Positions 18,265 to 27,881 are shown, counted from the stretch's first letter. The stretch: 64,000 bases of DNA from Paenibacillus sp. LS1 (GCF_026013365.1 NZ_JAPDOE010000001.1:2101625-2165624); one strand, 5' to 3'. The notes: generated by a model from the letters alone, not told the origin. A program made the numbers and translations.

Positions 18265-18801
18265 TTATAAATCTTTAAGTACATCCTCATCCCATTCCGA
18301 CACACGCAGTACACCATCTACGACATCCACTACGACAACACGCGCTCCCGCCGCAATGGGGAGGTGTTCAAAACTGGATGCCGTTTGAATCGTACTCCCG
18401 GATGCAAAGCGAATCATCACTTCACCAAAGCCTTTTTCCGGCACCGGAATGGTGATTTCCCCAATTTTTCCAGCTAACTCTTTCATTGAAAATGCAATCG
18501 AGACATCGCTGTTACGCATCGGTTTGATATATGCGAAGAATACCAGCATGGCTGCAGCAATACCTATAAGCAGGGATAATATTAGACCCGACATCGCACT
18601 TAATGAGCTATAACGTGTCAGCATAATGCCTGCTCCACCAAAGGTTGTAATGGAACCAGCTAATACAACGGGTTTGAAAAAATCAAGACCTGGCATTTCG
18701 AAGGCTCCGTCAATCAAGCCATCAATCAAGTCACCCAGCACAAGGCTAACAACCGCAAATATTGCTCCTCCGATTAGACACCCCCAATAAATTGTCTCCA
18801 T
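18265..18801 (-). CDS. yuaF: NfeD-family membrane protein YuaF
   Basis: A 178-residue membrane protein with about three hydrophobic segments (about 5-25, 45-65 and 72-95) and a C-terminal soluble OB-fold-like NfeD domain (EITIPVPEKGFGEVMI to VVDVVDGVLRVSEW). YuaF-type proteins are encoded with flotillins and contribute to membrane-domain function. The ATG at 18801 has GGAGG 8 bases upstream. It is the first gene of yuaF-floT and lies behind a sigma-W-like promoter, as in B. subtilis. Confidence 0.9.
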   Translation of the reverse strand: METIYWGCLIGGAIFAVVSLVLGDLIDGLIDGAFEMPGLDFFKPVVLAGSITTFGGAGIMLTRYSSLSAMSGLILSLLIGIAAAMLVFFAYIKPMRNSDVSIAFSMKELAGKIGEITIPVPEKGFGEVMIRFASGSTIQTASSFEHLPIAAGARVVVVDVVDGVLRVSEWDEDVLKDL

Positions 18802-18864
18802 CCCCTGTTCCTCCTCTCCTCTGCCGCAATTTCATCCTAACTGGGCATTCCACATGTAAATAAA

Positions 18865-18890
18865 TACGTAGCTAACATCAAAATGTTTCA
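18865..18890 (-). promoter_or_regulatory. Sigma-W-like (ECF) promoter of yuaF-floT
   Basis: On the minus strand TGAAAC (18890-18885), exactly 16 bases, then CGTA (18868-18865) match the sigma-W consensus. The predicted start is about 60 bases upstream of yuaF. In B. subtilis yuaF-floT is a known sigma-W operon induced by envelope stress, so both sequence and context agree. Confidence 0.72.
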
Positions 18891-18935
18891 AAATCTTTCC
18901 TCAAATGTATTCTGGATCCGATAATGGGTATTACA

Positions 18936-18972
18936 TAAAAAAAACCGCAAGCCCCCTGAAGGAGACTTGCGG
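18936..18972 (-). terminator. Intrinsic terminator of the yugJ-like gene
   Basis: On the minus strand CCGCAAGTCTCC pairs with GGGGGCTTGCGG and is followed by TTTTTTTT. It lies about 48 bases past the stop of the iron alcohol dehydrogenase. Confidence 0.92.
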
Positions 18973-19019
18973 CTATTGGACAACAGGATGTGTCCGTTCA
19001 CTTGTCAGTTATTATAGAA

Positions 19020-20183
19020 TTACAGAGAAGCTTTGTAGATCGATACAACATCTTCCCGTTGCAGTTTCTTGAAGTTACCGAATGGACCAAACAACATCGC
19101 TTTATCAGCCATAACGTCGATTTGGCTATCATCGATATCGTAATCAGCCAAACGGTTAGGGGCACCAATGGATGTCCAGAATTTGCTGAGTGCATCAATA
19201 CCTTCTTCGGCAATCTGTCTGTCCGACTTGCCTTCAGGACTCACTTCGAATACATTGATCGCCAGACGTTTGAATCGGTCCACATTGACATCCAGATTAT
19301 GTTTCATCCAGTGCGGGAACAAGATCGCCAGTCCGCCGCCATGTGGGATGTCATATACTGCGGATACCGCGTGTTCGATATTATGTGTTGCCCAGTCTCC
19401 TGCGAGACCCATATTCAGAACGCCGTTCAATGCCATTGTTCCGCAATATAGAATCGTTTCACGCAGTTCGTAGTTCTCCAGGTCTTCAACCAGACGTGGT
19501 GCTGCTTCCATTACGGTACGCAGAATCGTCTCACAGAAGCCGAGTTGAACCGGTGTGTTGGCATCCAGATGGAAGTAATGCTCCAATACGTGTGACATCA
19601 TATCCACCATGCCGTATACCGTTTGATCCAGCGGAACGGTGTATGTATTCACCGGATCCAGAATGGAGAATGCAGGGAATGAATAGGCGCTGCCCCAGCC
19701 CAGTTTTTCTTGTGTATCCTGATTCGTAATAACCGAACCGGAGTTCATCTCCGAACCGGTTGCTGCCATCGTCAATACGGTACCGAGTGGAAGAGCGTCT
19801 TGTGCAACGGCTTTGCGCTGGGCAAAATCCCACATATCTCCATCATATTTCGCACCTACCGCAATGGCCTTGGAGCAGTCCAGTACACTACCGCCACCTA
19901 CAGCGAGGATCAGGTCGATGTTTTTTGTTTTGCAGAGGTCTACCCCTTTATGCACCGTAGAAAGACGCGGGTTCGGTTCCACGCCTGCCAGTTCAGTCAC
20001 TTCTGCTCCAGCTTCCTTGAGCAATCCGATCACTTGATCATACAGACCACTACGTTTGATACTGCCGCCACCATATACAAGCAGAACCCGTTTACCGTAT
20101 TTCGGCACCTCTGTTTTCAATGCTTCCAGTTGTCCTTTACCGAAAATCAGTCGGGTTGGATTATAGAATTGGAAAGATCTCAT
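19020..20183 (-). CDS. yugJ: Iron-containing alcohol dehydrogenase, butanol dehydrogenase type
   Basis: A 387-residue group III metal-dependent alcohol dehydrogenase similar to YugJ/YugK and clostridial BdhA, probably reducing aldehydes with NAD(P)H. The nucleotide-binding [13 protein letters not shown] lies near residue 95. Metal ligands are in [27 protein letters not shown] and the C-terminal half. Length equals B. subtilis YugJ. I use the ATG at 20183; an in-frame TTG at 20201 would place the GGAGG inside the coding sequence. The gene stands alone with its own promoter and terminator. Physiological substrate unknown. Confidence 0.9.
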   Translation of the reverse strand: MRSFQFYNPTRLIFGKGQLEALKTEVPKYGKRVLLVYGGGSIKRSGLYDQVIGLLKEAGAEVTELAGVEPNPRLSTVHKGVDLCKTKNIDLILAVGGGSVLDCSKAIAVGAKYDGDMWDFAQRKAVAQDALPLGTVLTMAATGSEMNSGSVITNQDTQEKLGWGSAYSFPAFSILDPVNTYTVPLDQTVYGMVDMMSHVLEHYFHLDANTPVQLGFCETILRTVMEAAPRLVEDLENYELRETILYCGTMALNGVLNMGLAGDWATHNIEHAVSAVYDIPHGGGLAILFPHWMKHNLDVNVDRFKRLAINVFEVSPEGKSDRQIAEEGIDALSKFWTSIGAPNRLADYDIDDSQIDVMADKAMLFGPFGNFKKLQREDVVSIYKASL

Positions 20184-20229
20184 ATCTATTGTCGCCTCCA
20201 ATGGAGTTTAGAATTTTAGTGCAACTCCA

Positions 20230-20258
20230 ATTATAGTACCCCGTTTATAGAAAAACAA
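20230..20258 (-). promoter_or_regulatory. Promoter of the yugJ-like gene
   Basis: On the minus strand TTGTTT (20258-20253), a 17-base spacer and a consensus TATAAT (20235-20230). Predicted start is about 40 bases upstream of the ATG. Confidence 0.65.
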
Positions 20259-20275
20259 ATCGATAGCCACTCACT

Positions 20276-20863
20276 TTATAACAACCCGTTAATCTCCAAA
20301 TGGGCCCGGAACATCTCGCTCGTAGAAGGCAAATCCTCAGAGCCCACCCATGTTTCAGCCGACCATAATCCAGCTTGTTTGAATGCCCGCGGACAATGAA
20401 TAAAGCATTCTTCCACATCCACAATGACAGCCGCACCAATCGTTTTACCGGTCCAGCCCATACTGGCGATAAATTCTTCATCCTTCGTAATGGACGCTGT
20501 ACCATTAATGCGCAGCACTTCATTCAGACCCGGAATCAAAAAGAGCATACCAATACCAGGGTTAGACAAGATGTTCAACAAGGAGTCTATTCGCCGATTG
20601 CCTGGGCGTTCGGGATAGACGAGCCGATATGTATCATATACTTTTACGAATCCCGCTCCATCGCCTCGTGGGGATACATCACTTTTCCCATCACGATCGG
20701 ACGTGGAGAGGAAAAATAATGGTGACATGGATAGAAAGTTCTGAACATGTGAATCCACAAATGAGATTGCCTTGTTACGCACATGTTCATGCGGTTCACC
20801 CACCATGCTTTGCAGTTCCTCTGCGTCTGTAATCAACGGAATATCCAATGCCTGCTTTTCCAA
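20276..20863 (-). CDS. PPOX-class FMN-dependent flavoprotein (pyridoxamine 5'-phosphate oxidase family)
   Basis: A 195-residue protein with the split-barrel FMN-binding fold. The core contains FFLSTSDRDGKSDVSPRGD, then IDSLLNILSNPGIGMLFLIPG and LRINGTASI, typical of the MSMEG_1061-like subgroup. The C-terminal IHCPRAFKQAGLW resembles that subgroup. It is probably a cytosolic flavin or F420-type reductase of unknown substrate rather than a true PdxH. The start is TTG at 20863 with GGGGG upstream. It is a lone gene between yugJ and the gal terminator; no operon partner. Confidence 0.82.
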   Translation of the reverse strand: MEKQALDIPLITDAEELQSMVGEPHEHVRNKAISFVDSHVQNFLSMSPLFFLSTSDRDGKSDVSPRGDGAGFVKVYDTYRLVYPERPGNRRIDSLLNILSNPGIGMLFLIPGLNEVLRINGTASITKDEEFIASMGWTGKTIGAAVIVDVEECFIHCPRAFKQAGLWSAETWVGSEDLPSTSEMFRAHLEINGLL

Positions 20864-20974
20864 ATCAATCCCCCCATTCCCTCAATTCATTGTGGTTCTC
20901 TAAGACTTCTCCCTATTATAACTGGCCCGGAAGTTCATTCCAATGCGCATAAATGACAAGAACGACTAGACGAC

Positions 20975-21008
20975 AAGAACACCCGCTCATGATTGGGCGG
21001 GTGTTCTT
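20975..21008 (-). terminator. Hairpin downstream of galT, probable terminator of galKET
   Basis: AAGAACACCCGC (20975-20986) pairs perfectly with GCGGGTGTTCTT (20997-21008). The downstream tail on the minus strand is only modestly T-rich (GTCGTCTAG), so termination could be imperfect. Confidence 0.65.
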
Positions 21009-21021
21009 GGTTTGTCGACTA

Positions 21022-22620
21022 CTATTCAGTGTATCCCATGCTGCTTACAAAACGACGGAAAGCTTGGCGTCCTGCTTCATCATATTTGTAGACACCTGCA
21101 TGCTCCAGAATCTCGGCAAATTTCAAGCCGACTTCTTGCTGTACAATGGCAACGGCTTGTTCTTTGTCTAGGTTAGGACCGAAACGTTCAATCAATTCTT
21201 CCGCCCAGCCCAGATGCTTGTTCAACACATGATCAGAAGCTTTCGCTGCTTCAGCAAGCTTGATATCTCCAGCGAGGATATCCGCGATACTGTCCAGCTC
21301 TTCTTTCAAACGACCTGGCAGTATTGCAAGTCCCATCACTTCGATCAGACCAATGTTTTCTTTCTTCAGATGGTGCATTTCACGGTGCGGATGGAAGATA
21401 CCTTCAGGATGCTCGTCATTCGTGCGATTGTTTCGCAATACGAGATCCATCTCGTAGCCACCGTCTGCACTACGACGAACGATTGGTGTTACTGTATTGT
21501 GTGGTACTTGCTCCCCGTCCACTTCACTGAACGCTTCTATATCCACAGCTGAATCACTGTAGACCTTCCAAGCTTCATATACAGCGTTACCCGCTTCAAG
21601 CAGCTCTGCAGGATCGTGTGAAGCCAGACGCATCACAGACATCGGCCATTTTACAAGACTCAGTGTAAGTCCGGGTGCATCCGCATGACGGAAGACCGCC
21701 TCTGGCTGTGCATTTTGAATGGCGAATGTATGACGACCACCTTGGAAATGGTCATGTGTCAGAATCGATCCACCTACGATGGGCAGATCCGCGTTAGATC
21801 CGATAAAGTAATGCGGGTACTCCCCGACAAAGGCAAGCAGTCTGCGCAGCGTATCTTTGGTCAGTTTCATCGGCACATGATCATGATGGAAAATGATACA
21901 GTGCTCGTTGTAGTACACATACGGCGAGTATTGGAACAACCAAGGCTCGCTGTTAAGCTCCAGCGGAATGACTCTCAGATTCTGGCGGGCCGGGTGATTC
22001 ACCCGACCAGCGTAGCCTACATTTTCACGACACAACTGGCATTTAGGATATACCGGTGGCGGAAGCAATTTCGCCATGGCTATTTCCTTGGGACTTTTCT
22101 CCGGCTTCGACAGGTTGATGGTAATCTCCATGTCTCCATAGGCGGTGTCCTGTGTCCAGTAGACGTTCTTCGAGATCCGATCCATCCGAATGTAGTTGGA
22201 GTTAATCGACAAGTCATAGAATTGAGATGTGGCCGCCTCAATGCCTTCCGTCTGCTCCGTGTGGCGGAAGGCGCGAACCACTTCGGATGGGCGTGCCATC
22301 AAATGACCCATGATTTTGGCATCCAGCAAATCACGGAACGTATCGCTATTTTCAGGAATAAGTCCAATGGTGAATCCATAATCAATCAACGTATCCAGCA
22401 TGGCCTGTGGGCCATCGGGCACTGTCGTGTCCAACTCTCCGGCATAAGGCTCTGAGAATCCGAATTGTTCCAGCAGAAGGTTGCGGCTATAATCCCAATC
22501 CGCTTCCTCGATTAATTGTTTCTGCAAGGCAAATGCAACCAGACGTTCAATGGCATGCAGTGCTTCCTGCTGCTCCGGTGTCCGCTCTGTGGCACCTGCT
22601 GCAATATGAGTCTGTGACAT
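21022..22620 (-). CDS. galT: UDP-glucose-hexose-1-phosphate uridylyltransferase (galT, Firmicutes class)
   Basis: A 532-residue enzyme that swaps UMP between UDP-glucose and galactose 1-phosphate in the Leloir pathway. It is the long Gram-positive class, not the ~350-residue enterobacterial one. Conserved features include a CxxC pair (KCQLCRENVGY), the YSPYVYYNEHCIIFHHDHVPMK-like region and GGSILTHDHFQGGRH near residue 300, which carries the active-site histidines. The ATG at 22620 follows GGAGGCG. It is the last gene of galK-galE-galT, with 14 bases between galE and galT. Confidence 0.95.
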   Translation of the reverse strand: MSQTHIAAGATERTPEQQEALHAIERLVAFALQKQLIEEADWDYSRNLLLEQFGFSEPYAGELDTTVPDGPQAMLDTLIDYGFTIGLIPENSDTFRDLLDAKIMGHLMARPSEVVRAFRHTEQTEGIEAATSQFYDLSINSNYIRMDRISKNVYWTQDTAYGDMEITINLSKPEKSPKEIAMAKLLPPPVYPKCQLCRENVGYAGRVNHPARQNLRVIPLELNSEPWLFQYSPYVYYNEHCIIFHHDHVPMKLTKDTLRRLLAFVGEYPHYFIGSNADLPIVGGSILTHDHFQGGRHTFAIQNAQPEAVFRHADAPGLTLSLVKWPMSVMRLASHDPAELLEAGNAVYEAWKVYSDSAVDIEAFSEVDGEQVPHNTVTPIVRRSADGGYEMDLVLRNNRTNDEHPEGIFHPHREMHHLKKENIGLIEVMGLAILPGRLKEELDSIADILAGDIKLAEAAKASDHVLNKHLGWAEELIERFGPNLDKEQAVAIVQQEVGLKFAEILEHAGVYKYDEAGRQAFRRFVSSMGYTE

Positions 22621-22634
22621 AAGGTGTTCGCCTC

Positions 22635-23624
22635 CTAGTTTTTTCCGTAGCCGTCAGGACGTGATTGGTGCCAGCTCCAAGCGCTTTGAATGACATCTTC
22701 CAGATTGGTCCATTTCGGATTCCAGCCCAGGACAGATCTCGCTTTTGCAGATGAAGCTACCAGCACAGCCGGGTCACCTGCACGACGTGGTTCCTGTACA
22801 ACCGGGATATCGAGGCCAGTTACTTTTTTAGCTGTTTCGATCACTTGTTTCACTGAGAATCCTGTACCGTTACCAAGGTTAAACACGTTACTGTTCTCAC
22901 CTTTGCGAAGATAATCTACTGCACGCAGATGTGCATCAGCCAAGTCGCTCACGTGGATGTAGTCACGGATACATGTTCCGTCTTCTGTAGCATAGTCGTC
23001 ACCAAACACGGCGATGTGCGGACGTTGTTTCAAAGCCGTTTGCAGCACCAGTGGAATCAGGTGACTCTCTGGTTGGTGATCTTCACCAATTTTACCGCTG
23101 TCATGAGCACCGGCTGCATTGAAGTAACGCAGTGAAACGTATTTGATATCCTGAACTTTATCGAACCATGACATCATGCGTTCCATCATCAGCTTCGTTT
23201 CGCCATATACGTTGGTTGGCTCTGTACGATCACTTTCTTCGATTGGTACTTTCTCAGGCTCACCGTAGGTAGCTGCTGTAGAGGAGAAGACGATGCGGCG
23301 TACGTTCGCTGCATTCATCGCTTCCAACAGACAAAGTGTACCAAACACGTTGTTGTCATAATATTTAGCCGGGTCTTTCATACTCTCGCCTACGAGTGAG
23401 TTGGCCGCAAAGTGAATAACTGCATCGATTGAATTTTCAGCGAACAGCTTCGCCAGAATTTCTTTGTCACGCAGATCCCCTTCATACAACTTACCGCCGA
23501 GCAACGCCTCACGATGCCCTGTCTGCAAGTTATCCAGTACAACAACCTCTTCCCCACGTTCCAACAATGCTGCTACCGTATGAGATCCAATATACCCTGC
23601 TCCACCTGTCACCAAAATTGCCAT
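22635..23624 (-). CDS. galE: UDP-glucose 4-epimerase
   Basis: A 329-residue short-chain dehydrogenase that interconverts UDP-galactose and UDP-glucose with tightly bound NAD. It has the Rossmann motif TGGAGYIGSHT at residues 6-16, the catalytic serine in SSTAATYGEP and the YxxxK pair in YGETKLMME. Length is standard. The start codon sits just after the galK stop, and its GGAGGCGAAG binding site lies inside the last galK codons. UDP-galactose may also feed cell-surface polysaccharide. Confidence 0.96.
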   Translation of the reverse strand: MAILVTGGAGYIGSHTVAALLERGEEVVVLDNLQTGHREALLGGKLYEGDLRDKEILAKLFAENSIDAVIHFAANSLVGESMKDPAKYYDNNVFGTLCLLEAMNAANVRRIVFSSTAATYGEPEKVPIEESDRTEPTNVYGETKLMMERMMSWFDKVQDIKYVSLRYFNAAGAHDSGKIGEDHQPESHLIPLVLQTALKQRPHIAVFGDDYATEDGTCIRDYIHVSDLADAHLRAVDYLRKGENSNVFNLGNGTGFSVKQVIETAKKVTGLDIPVVQEPRRAGDPAVLVASSAKARSVLGWNPKWTNLEDVIQSAWSWHQSRPDGYGKN

Positions 23625-23625
23625 T

Positions 23626-24807
23626 TTACTTCGCCTCCTTCAATTCTTTAACACCGTCGCCTACGCCGCACACATAAAAATCACCTTTGAGACTGGTACG
23701 CGCTTCATACGCTGCGCCCACTTCGCTTACAAAACGCTCGACATCATCTTCATGCACAAGCGATACAGTACAACCGCCAAATCCTGCGCCAGTCATCCGA
23801 GCACCTAGCGTGCCTGGAATGCGTTGAGCTTCTTCGACCATAACATCCAGCTCATCACAGCTAACTTCATACAAATCGCGAAGCGATTCATGAGAAGCGT
23901 TCATCAGCTTGCCGAAGGTTTCCAGATCATTACCCTGCAATGCTTCTACCGATGCGAGCACACGAGCGTTCTCTTCCACGACATGCTGTGCACGCTGTCT
24001 TACTTTCTCATCCTTGATCTGATCCTGTAGCGTTACGAACTGCTCTGGCGTCAATTGAGCCAGGTAATTCAGTGCAGGCAGCTGTTCCTTCAAGATGGCA
24101 AGTGCCTGCTCGCATTGGGAGCGACGTTCATTGTAAGCCGAATCCACCAGACCGCGACGTTTGTTTGTATTACCGATGACCAGTTTGTAGGCTCCTGTAC
24201 GGAAAGGAACCTTTTCATACTCCAGTGTGTCACACATCAGCAGGATTGCGTGATCTTGCGCACCGTTTGCGACAGCGAACTGATCCATGATTCCACAGTT
24301 GACACCGACAAACTCATTCTCTGCCTTCTGTGAAAGAAGCGCCAGTTGAACCGTATCAATATCCGACACACCCTCCAGAGACTGCATCGCAAATCCGGTA
24401 AGTACCTCCAGAGATGCAGACGATGAAAGTCCTGCCCCGTTCGGAATCTCCCCGTGGTACAGGAAGTCGTACCCTTTCGTTACATTCACGCCTTTGCCTT
24501 GCAGTTCAACCATGACACCAACAGGATAGTCGATCCATTCTCCGGTTTTTTCCTTACCGATGGAGGAAGTGTCTAGTACCCCTTCATAAGACATGTTCGT
24601 GGAAGCCAGTTGCAACTTGTTGTCCTGACGCTCACGAATGATCAAAGTTGTTCCGAATTCAAGTGCTGCCGGAAGCACGTATCCACCGTTATAGTCAATG
24701 TGCTCACCGATCAGATTCACACGCCCAGGGGCATGAAATACACGGATGTCCGCTCCACTCTCTCCGTACTTCTCAATAAACTTTTGTTTCAATTCAGTTA
24801 CGTTCAC
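23626..24807 (-). CDS. galK: Galactokinase
   Basis: A 393-residue GHMP kinase that makes galactose 1-phosphate from galactose and ATP. The galactose signature GRVNLIGEHIDYNGGYVLP is near residue 28, the ATP loop NGAGLSSSASLEV near residue 118 and MTGAGFGGCTVSL near residue 340. The start is GTG at 24807 with GAGGTG 8 bases upstream. It is the first gene of galKET, with a strong promoter at 24850-24878 and a divergent AraC-type regulator. Confidence 0.96.
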   Translation of the reverse strand: MNVTELKQKFIEKYGESGADIRVFHAPGRVNLIGEHIDYNGGYVLPAALEFGTTLIIRERQDNKLQLASTNMSYEGVLDTSSIGKEKTGEWIDYPVGVMVELQGKGVNVTKGYDFLYHGEIPNGAGLSSSASLEVLTGFAMQSLEGVSDIDTVQLALLSQKAENEFVGVNCGIMDQFAVANGAQDHAILLMCDTLEYEKVPFRTGAYKLVIGNTNKRRGLVDSAYNERRSQCEQALAILKEQLPALNYLAQLTPEQFVTLQDQIKDEKVRQRAQHVVEENARVLASVEALQGNDLETFGKLMNASHESLRDLYEVSCDELDVMVEEAQRIPGTLGARMTGAGFGGCTVSLVHEDDVERFVSEVGAAYEARTSLKGDFYVCGVGDGVKELKEAK

Positions 24808-24849
24808 TGCTGGTGCACCTCGCCTCGTTGTTGTGGTTTTCTTAATGTT

Positions 24850-24878
24850 ATTATATAAGAAAGCGGTGCCTCTTGTAA
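24850..24878 (-). promoter_or_regulatory. Promoter of the galK-galE-galT operon
   Basis: On the minus strand TTACAA (24878-24873), 17 bases, TATAAT (24855-24850). Predicted start is near 24843, about 36 bases before galK. I found no clear operator, but the divergent AraC regulator starts only 150 bases away. Confidence 0.75.
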
Positions 24879-24960
24879 TGCAACCATGTGTGTTTCATAT
24901 GGATAAATGTGACCTTAAGGCGTATAATGATCGGAGCATCCCGGAAAGAAGGAAACAACC

Positions 24961-25935
24961 ATGGCAGATCAATCCAACGGCAAGAAAGACCCTCTTGCAT
25001 CTACTATCGAAAAAATACAGGAATCACCTTCCGGTAAAAGTGGAGCACTCAGTTATTCGGTTGCCTCCAATCCCGTTTATTATGAACAAGGGGCACTTCA
25101 TGTCCTCTTTGCCGGAGCAAGCCAGACCCTTCCGGGTCACGCCCTCGGACCCAAACTGTTTGATTATTATCTGCTGCACTATGTAGAAAAAGGGGCAGGT
25201 ACGTTCCGTACCGAATTGCACACCTACGAGTTATCCGCAGGTGATTGTTTCCTCATTCATCCCGGGCAACTGGTGAGCTACCAGTCACATGCCCGCAACC
25301 CATGGCAATACCGCTGGATCGCCTTCACGGGCAGTCAGGCTGCCCAGCATGCCGAGGAGGCCGGATTCCGCCCGGAGAAGTCCGTTTTCCATGCCGGACC
25401 CTCTTGTGGCATATCCGATTGGCTATCCGTGATGCAGGATGCTTTTACCGAGCGTAAAGAAAGCTCACATTTTACATCACTGGGTACGTTATATATGATT
25501 CTAGCCGAAGCGCAAAATCACCTTTCGCAGGGCCAAACCTTAATTCCAGGTGAATCCTCCATCCGACGTACGGTGAAACAGATGATTCAATATATGTCTA
25601 CCCAATATGCCTACCCTGTCTCCATTGAACAAATGTCTGCGAGTCTCGGGTACAACCGTGCGTATCTATCCCGTATTTTCAAACAGGAAACCGGACTTTC
25701 ACCAGTCACCTATCTGCTAAAACTACGGATCGACAAGTCGCGCCAACTCCTGAGAGAACGCCCGGATCTGTCCATTGAACAGGTATCTGCATCGGTCGGA
25801 CTGCCAGACGCGCTATATTTCTCCAAACAGTTCAAGCGATTTCATGGTGAAGCGCCCAGCTTGTATCGAGAGAAAATCCTGTCCCGCCCGCCACATCAGG
25901 GGTTACAGAAGAACACTCAACACAACAAACGATGA
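24961..25935 (+). CDS. AraC-family transcriptional regulator divergent from galKET
   Basis: A 324-residue regulator. The N-terminal half is a cupin-like sensor (YYLLHYVEKGAGTFRTELHTYELSAGD-type pattern, with LIHPGQLVSYQ), and the C-terminal ~100 residues are the AraC/XylS DNA-binding domain with two HTH motifs (SIEQMSASLGYNRAYLSRIFKQ and VSASVGLPDALYFSKQFKR). The ATG at 24961 follows AAGGAAA. A TATAAT at 24923-24928 may be its -10. By position it is a candidate galactose-responsive activator of galKET; that is inference, as no ligand residues are diagnostic. Confidence 0.9.
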   Translation: MADQSNGKKDPLASTIEKIQESPSGKSGALSYSVASNPVYYEQGALHVLFAGASQTLPGHALGPKLFDYYLLHYVEKGAGTFRTELHTYELSAGDCFLIHPGQLVSYQSHARNPWQYRWIAFTGSQAAQHAEEAGFRPEKSVFHAGPSCGISDWLSVMQDAFTERKESSHFTSLGTLYMILAEAQNHLSQGQTLIPGESSIRRTVKQMIQYMSTQYAYPVSIEQMSASLGYNRAYLSRIFKQETGLSPVTYLLKLRIDKSRQLLRERPDLSIEQVSASVGLPDALYFSKQFKRFHGEAPSLYREKILSRPPHQGLQKNTQHNKR

Positions 25936-25960
25936 ACAACATATCAGAACCACATACGAC

Positions 25961-26003
25961 AAAAAAAGGTGCATTCCGCCATTATGGCTAAGATGCACCT
26001 TTT
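25961..26003. terminator. Bidirectional terminator between the AraC gene and the aldo/keto reductase
   Basis: AGGTGCAT pairs with ATGCACCT, flanked by a T run on each outgoing strand (TTTT rightwards, seven T leftwards). It serves the convergent genes on both sides. Confidence 0.88.
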
Positions 26004-26012
26004 GCACTTTAT

Positions 26013-27020
26013 TTATTTGTCATCAGGCTCCGGAGACAGAATGGATTCAATCCGTTCCAATTCCTCTGTAGAGAAATCCAATTGGCTGAGTGCAGCCACA
26101 TTCTCTTCAATCTGGGAAGGACGGCTTGCACCAATCAGCGCAGAAGTTACTCTGCCATTACGTAGCACCCAGGAGAGTGCAAATTGGGCCAAGCTCTGAC
26201 CACGGGCGGCTGCAATCTGGTTCAGTGCACGCACTTTGCGTAGCGTCTCTGGAGAGATGTTATTCTCATTCAGAAATACGGACGGACCTTTGGCACGTGA
26301 GTCTTCCGGGATACCATTCAAATATTTGTTCGTAAGCACGCCTTGTGCCAATGGACAGAACGCAATACTGCCTGTTCCGTACTCATCCAGCACGTCCTGC
26401 AAACCATCTTCAATCCAGCGCTCCAGCAGCGAGTATTTCGGTTGGTGGATTAACAATGGCGTACCCAGACCTTTCAGAATTTCGGCGGCCTGTCTTGTCT
26501 GCTCTGCGGGATAGTTGGAGATTCCTACATAGAGGGCTTTGCCCGAGCGAACAATATGATCCAGTGCCATCATGGTTTCTTCCAAAGGCGTTTCGGGATC
26601 ATACCGATGTGAATAGAAAATGTCTACATAGTCCAGGCCCATACGCTTCAAGCTTTGATTCAGACTGGATATCAGATTTTTGCGTGAACCCCACTCGCCA
26701 TACGGCCCGGGCCACATATAATATCCCGCTTTGGTGGAGATCACAAGTTCATCCCGATAAGGTTTCAGATCTTGGGCCAGTACCTGTCCAAATAACTGCT
26801 CTGCCGAACCTGCCGGTGGACCATAGTTGTTGGCAAGGTCAAAATGTGTAATGCCCAGATCAAATGAACGGGTAATCATATTACGACCATTCTCGGCATT
26901 GTTAATACCGCCAAAATTATGCCACAGCCCCAGTGAAATCGCTGGCAATTTCAAACCTGAACGCCCAACGCGGTTATATTTCATCGTTTCATAGCGAGTA
27001 TCGCTTGCTACGTAGACCAT
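26013..27020 (-). CDS. Aldo/keto reductase, L-glyceraldehyde 3-phosphate reductase type
   Basis: A 335-residue NADPH-dependent reductase of the YghZ/Gpr group. The N-terminus (SLGLWHNFGG, THFDLANNYGPPAGSAEQ) and the catalytic tetrad elements (Asp, Tyr in NNYGPP, Lys in STKAGYYMWPGPYGEWG, His in YSHRYDPETPLEETM) match. Such enzymes detoxify L-glyceraldehyde 3-phosphate and other aldehydes, and related proteins act as potassium-channel beta subunits. The ATG at 27020 has GAAGGG upstream, and the N-terminus aligns with YghZ. It is the last gene of a possible leftward group with cobB. Confidence 0.9.
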   Translation of the reverse strand: MVYVASDTRYETMKYNRVGRSGLKLPAISLGLWHNFGGINNAENGRNMITRSFDLGITHFDLANNYGPPAGSAEQLFGQVLAQDLKPYRDELVISTKAGYYMWPGPYGEWGSRKNLISSLNQSLKRMGLDYVDIFYSHRYDPETPLEETMMALDHIVRSGKALYVGISNYPAEQTRQAAEILKGLGTPLLIHQPKYSLLERWIEDGLQDVLDEYGTGSIAFCPLAQGVLTNKYLNGIPEDSRAKGPSVFLNENNISPETLRKVRALNQIAAARGQSLAQFALSWVLRNGRVTSALIGASRPSQIEENVAALSQLDFSTEELERIESILSPEPDDK

Positions 27021-27098
27021 TATGAATCCCTTCTTTCCCCAGGTTCCGCCTCTGTTGTCCGGTCTATGCCGGAGAATGCGGTTATTCAGTCCAAGCGT

Positions 27099-27839
27099 TT
27101 AACCAAGAAGCTGGTCCACATTATTCATTACCTCACCAATTGGCTCTGTAATCAGTAAATCAGCCCGGCGGTCGTAAGCGGTAGGTGTGGCGTTAAGAAG
27201 AACGGTATGTTTTCCTTGAAAATACGTAATTAACTGGGCGGCCGGATATACCGTCAGTGATGTGCCGCCCACAAGTAACAGATCGGCTGAAGACAGCGCA
27301 TCAATGGAACGATACAATGTCGTCTGATCCAGCTCCTCTTCGTACAGCACCACATCCGGCTTGATCACACCACCACATGCGGTACAGCGTGGTATGGTAT
27401 CTTGGGATTGTATAATTTCATTCAGCGTATAAAACTGTTTGCAATCCATACAGGCGTTACGATGAACTGAGCCGTGAAGCTCAAAGACATTACTGCTGCC
27501 TGCCTTCTGATGCAGTCCATCAATATTTTGCGTGATGACTGCCTGAAGTTTCCCCTCTTGCTCCAGACGGGCCAACAGTCGATGACACCCATTCGGTTCC
27601 GCATCTGGATGAAGCATTTTGCCACGATAAAAATCATAAAAAATATCGGCATGTTGATCAAAAAAGTGTCGGCTTAACAACTCTTCCGGTGGATAAGGTG
27701 AATGCTGCTCCGTCTGATACAGACCCGCAGCCGAGCGGAAGTCGGGAATCCCGCTTTCTGTTGAAGTCCCGGCCCCTCCGAAAAAAACAATACGGGAGCT
27801 TTCCTGAATCCAGGCAGCCAGTTGTTCTGTTGCGTTCAT
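27099..27839 (-). CDS. cobB: NAD-dependent protein deacylase (sirtuin)
   Basis: A 246-residue Sir2-family enzyme that removes acetyl or longer acyl groups from lysines using NAD. It shows the NAD-binding GAGTSTESGIPDFRSA, the catalytic QNIDGLHQKAG and ELHGSVHR (active His), and a zinc site made of two Cys-x2-Cys pairs (CMDC and CTAC). The ATG at 27839 has AAAGGAGG 7 bases upstream; a longer frame start at 27866 has no such signal. It lies 42 bases after the HAD phosphatase gene in a leftward cluster. Confidence 0.93.
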   Translation of the reverse strand: MNATEQLAAWIQESSRIVFFGGAGTSTESGIPDFRSAAGLYQTEQHSPYPPEELLSRHFFDQHADIFYDFYRGKMLHPDAEPNGCHRLLARLEQEGKLQAVITQNIDGLHQKAGSSNVFELHGSVHRNACMDCKQFYTLNEIIQSQDTIPRCTACGGVIKPDVVLYEEELDQTTLYRSIDALSSADLLLVGGTSLTVYPAAQLITYFQGKHTVLLNATPTAYDRRADLLITEPIGEVMNNVDQLLG

Positions 27840-27881
27840 CCTCTCTCCTCCTTTTATATCGTTCAACCAAGCCAGGGTGAC

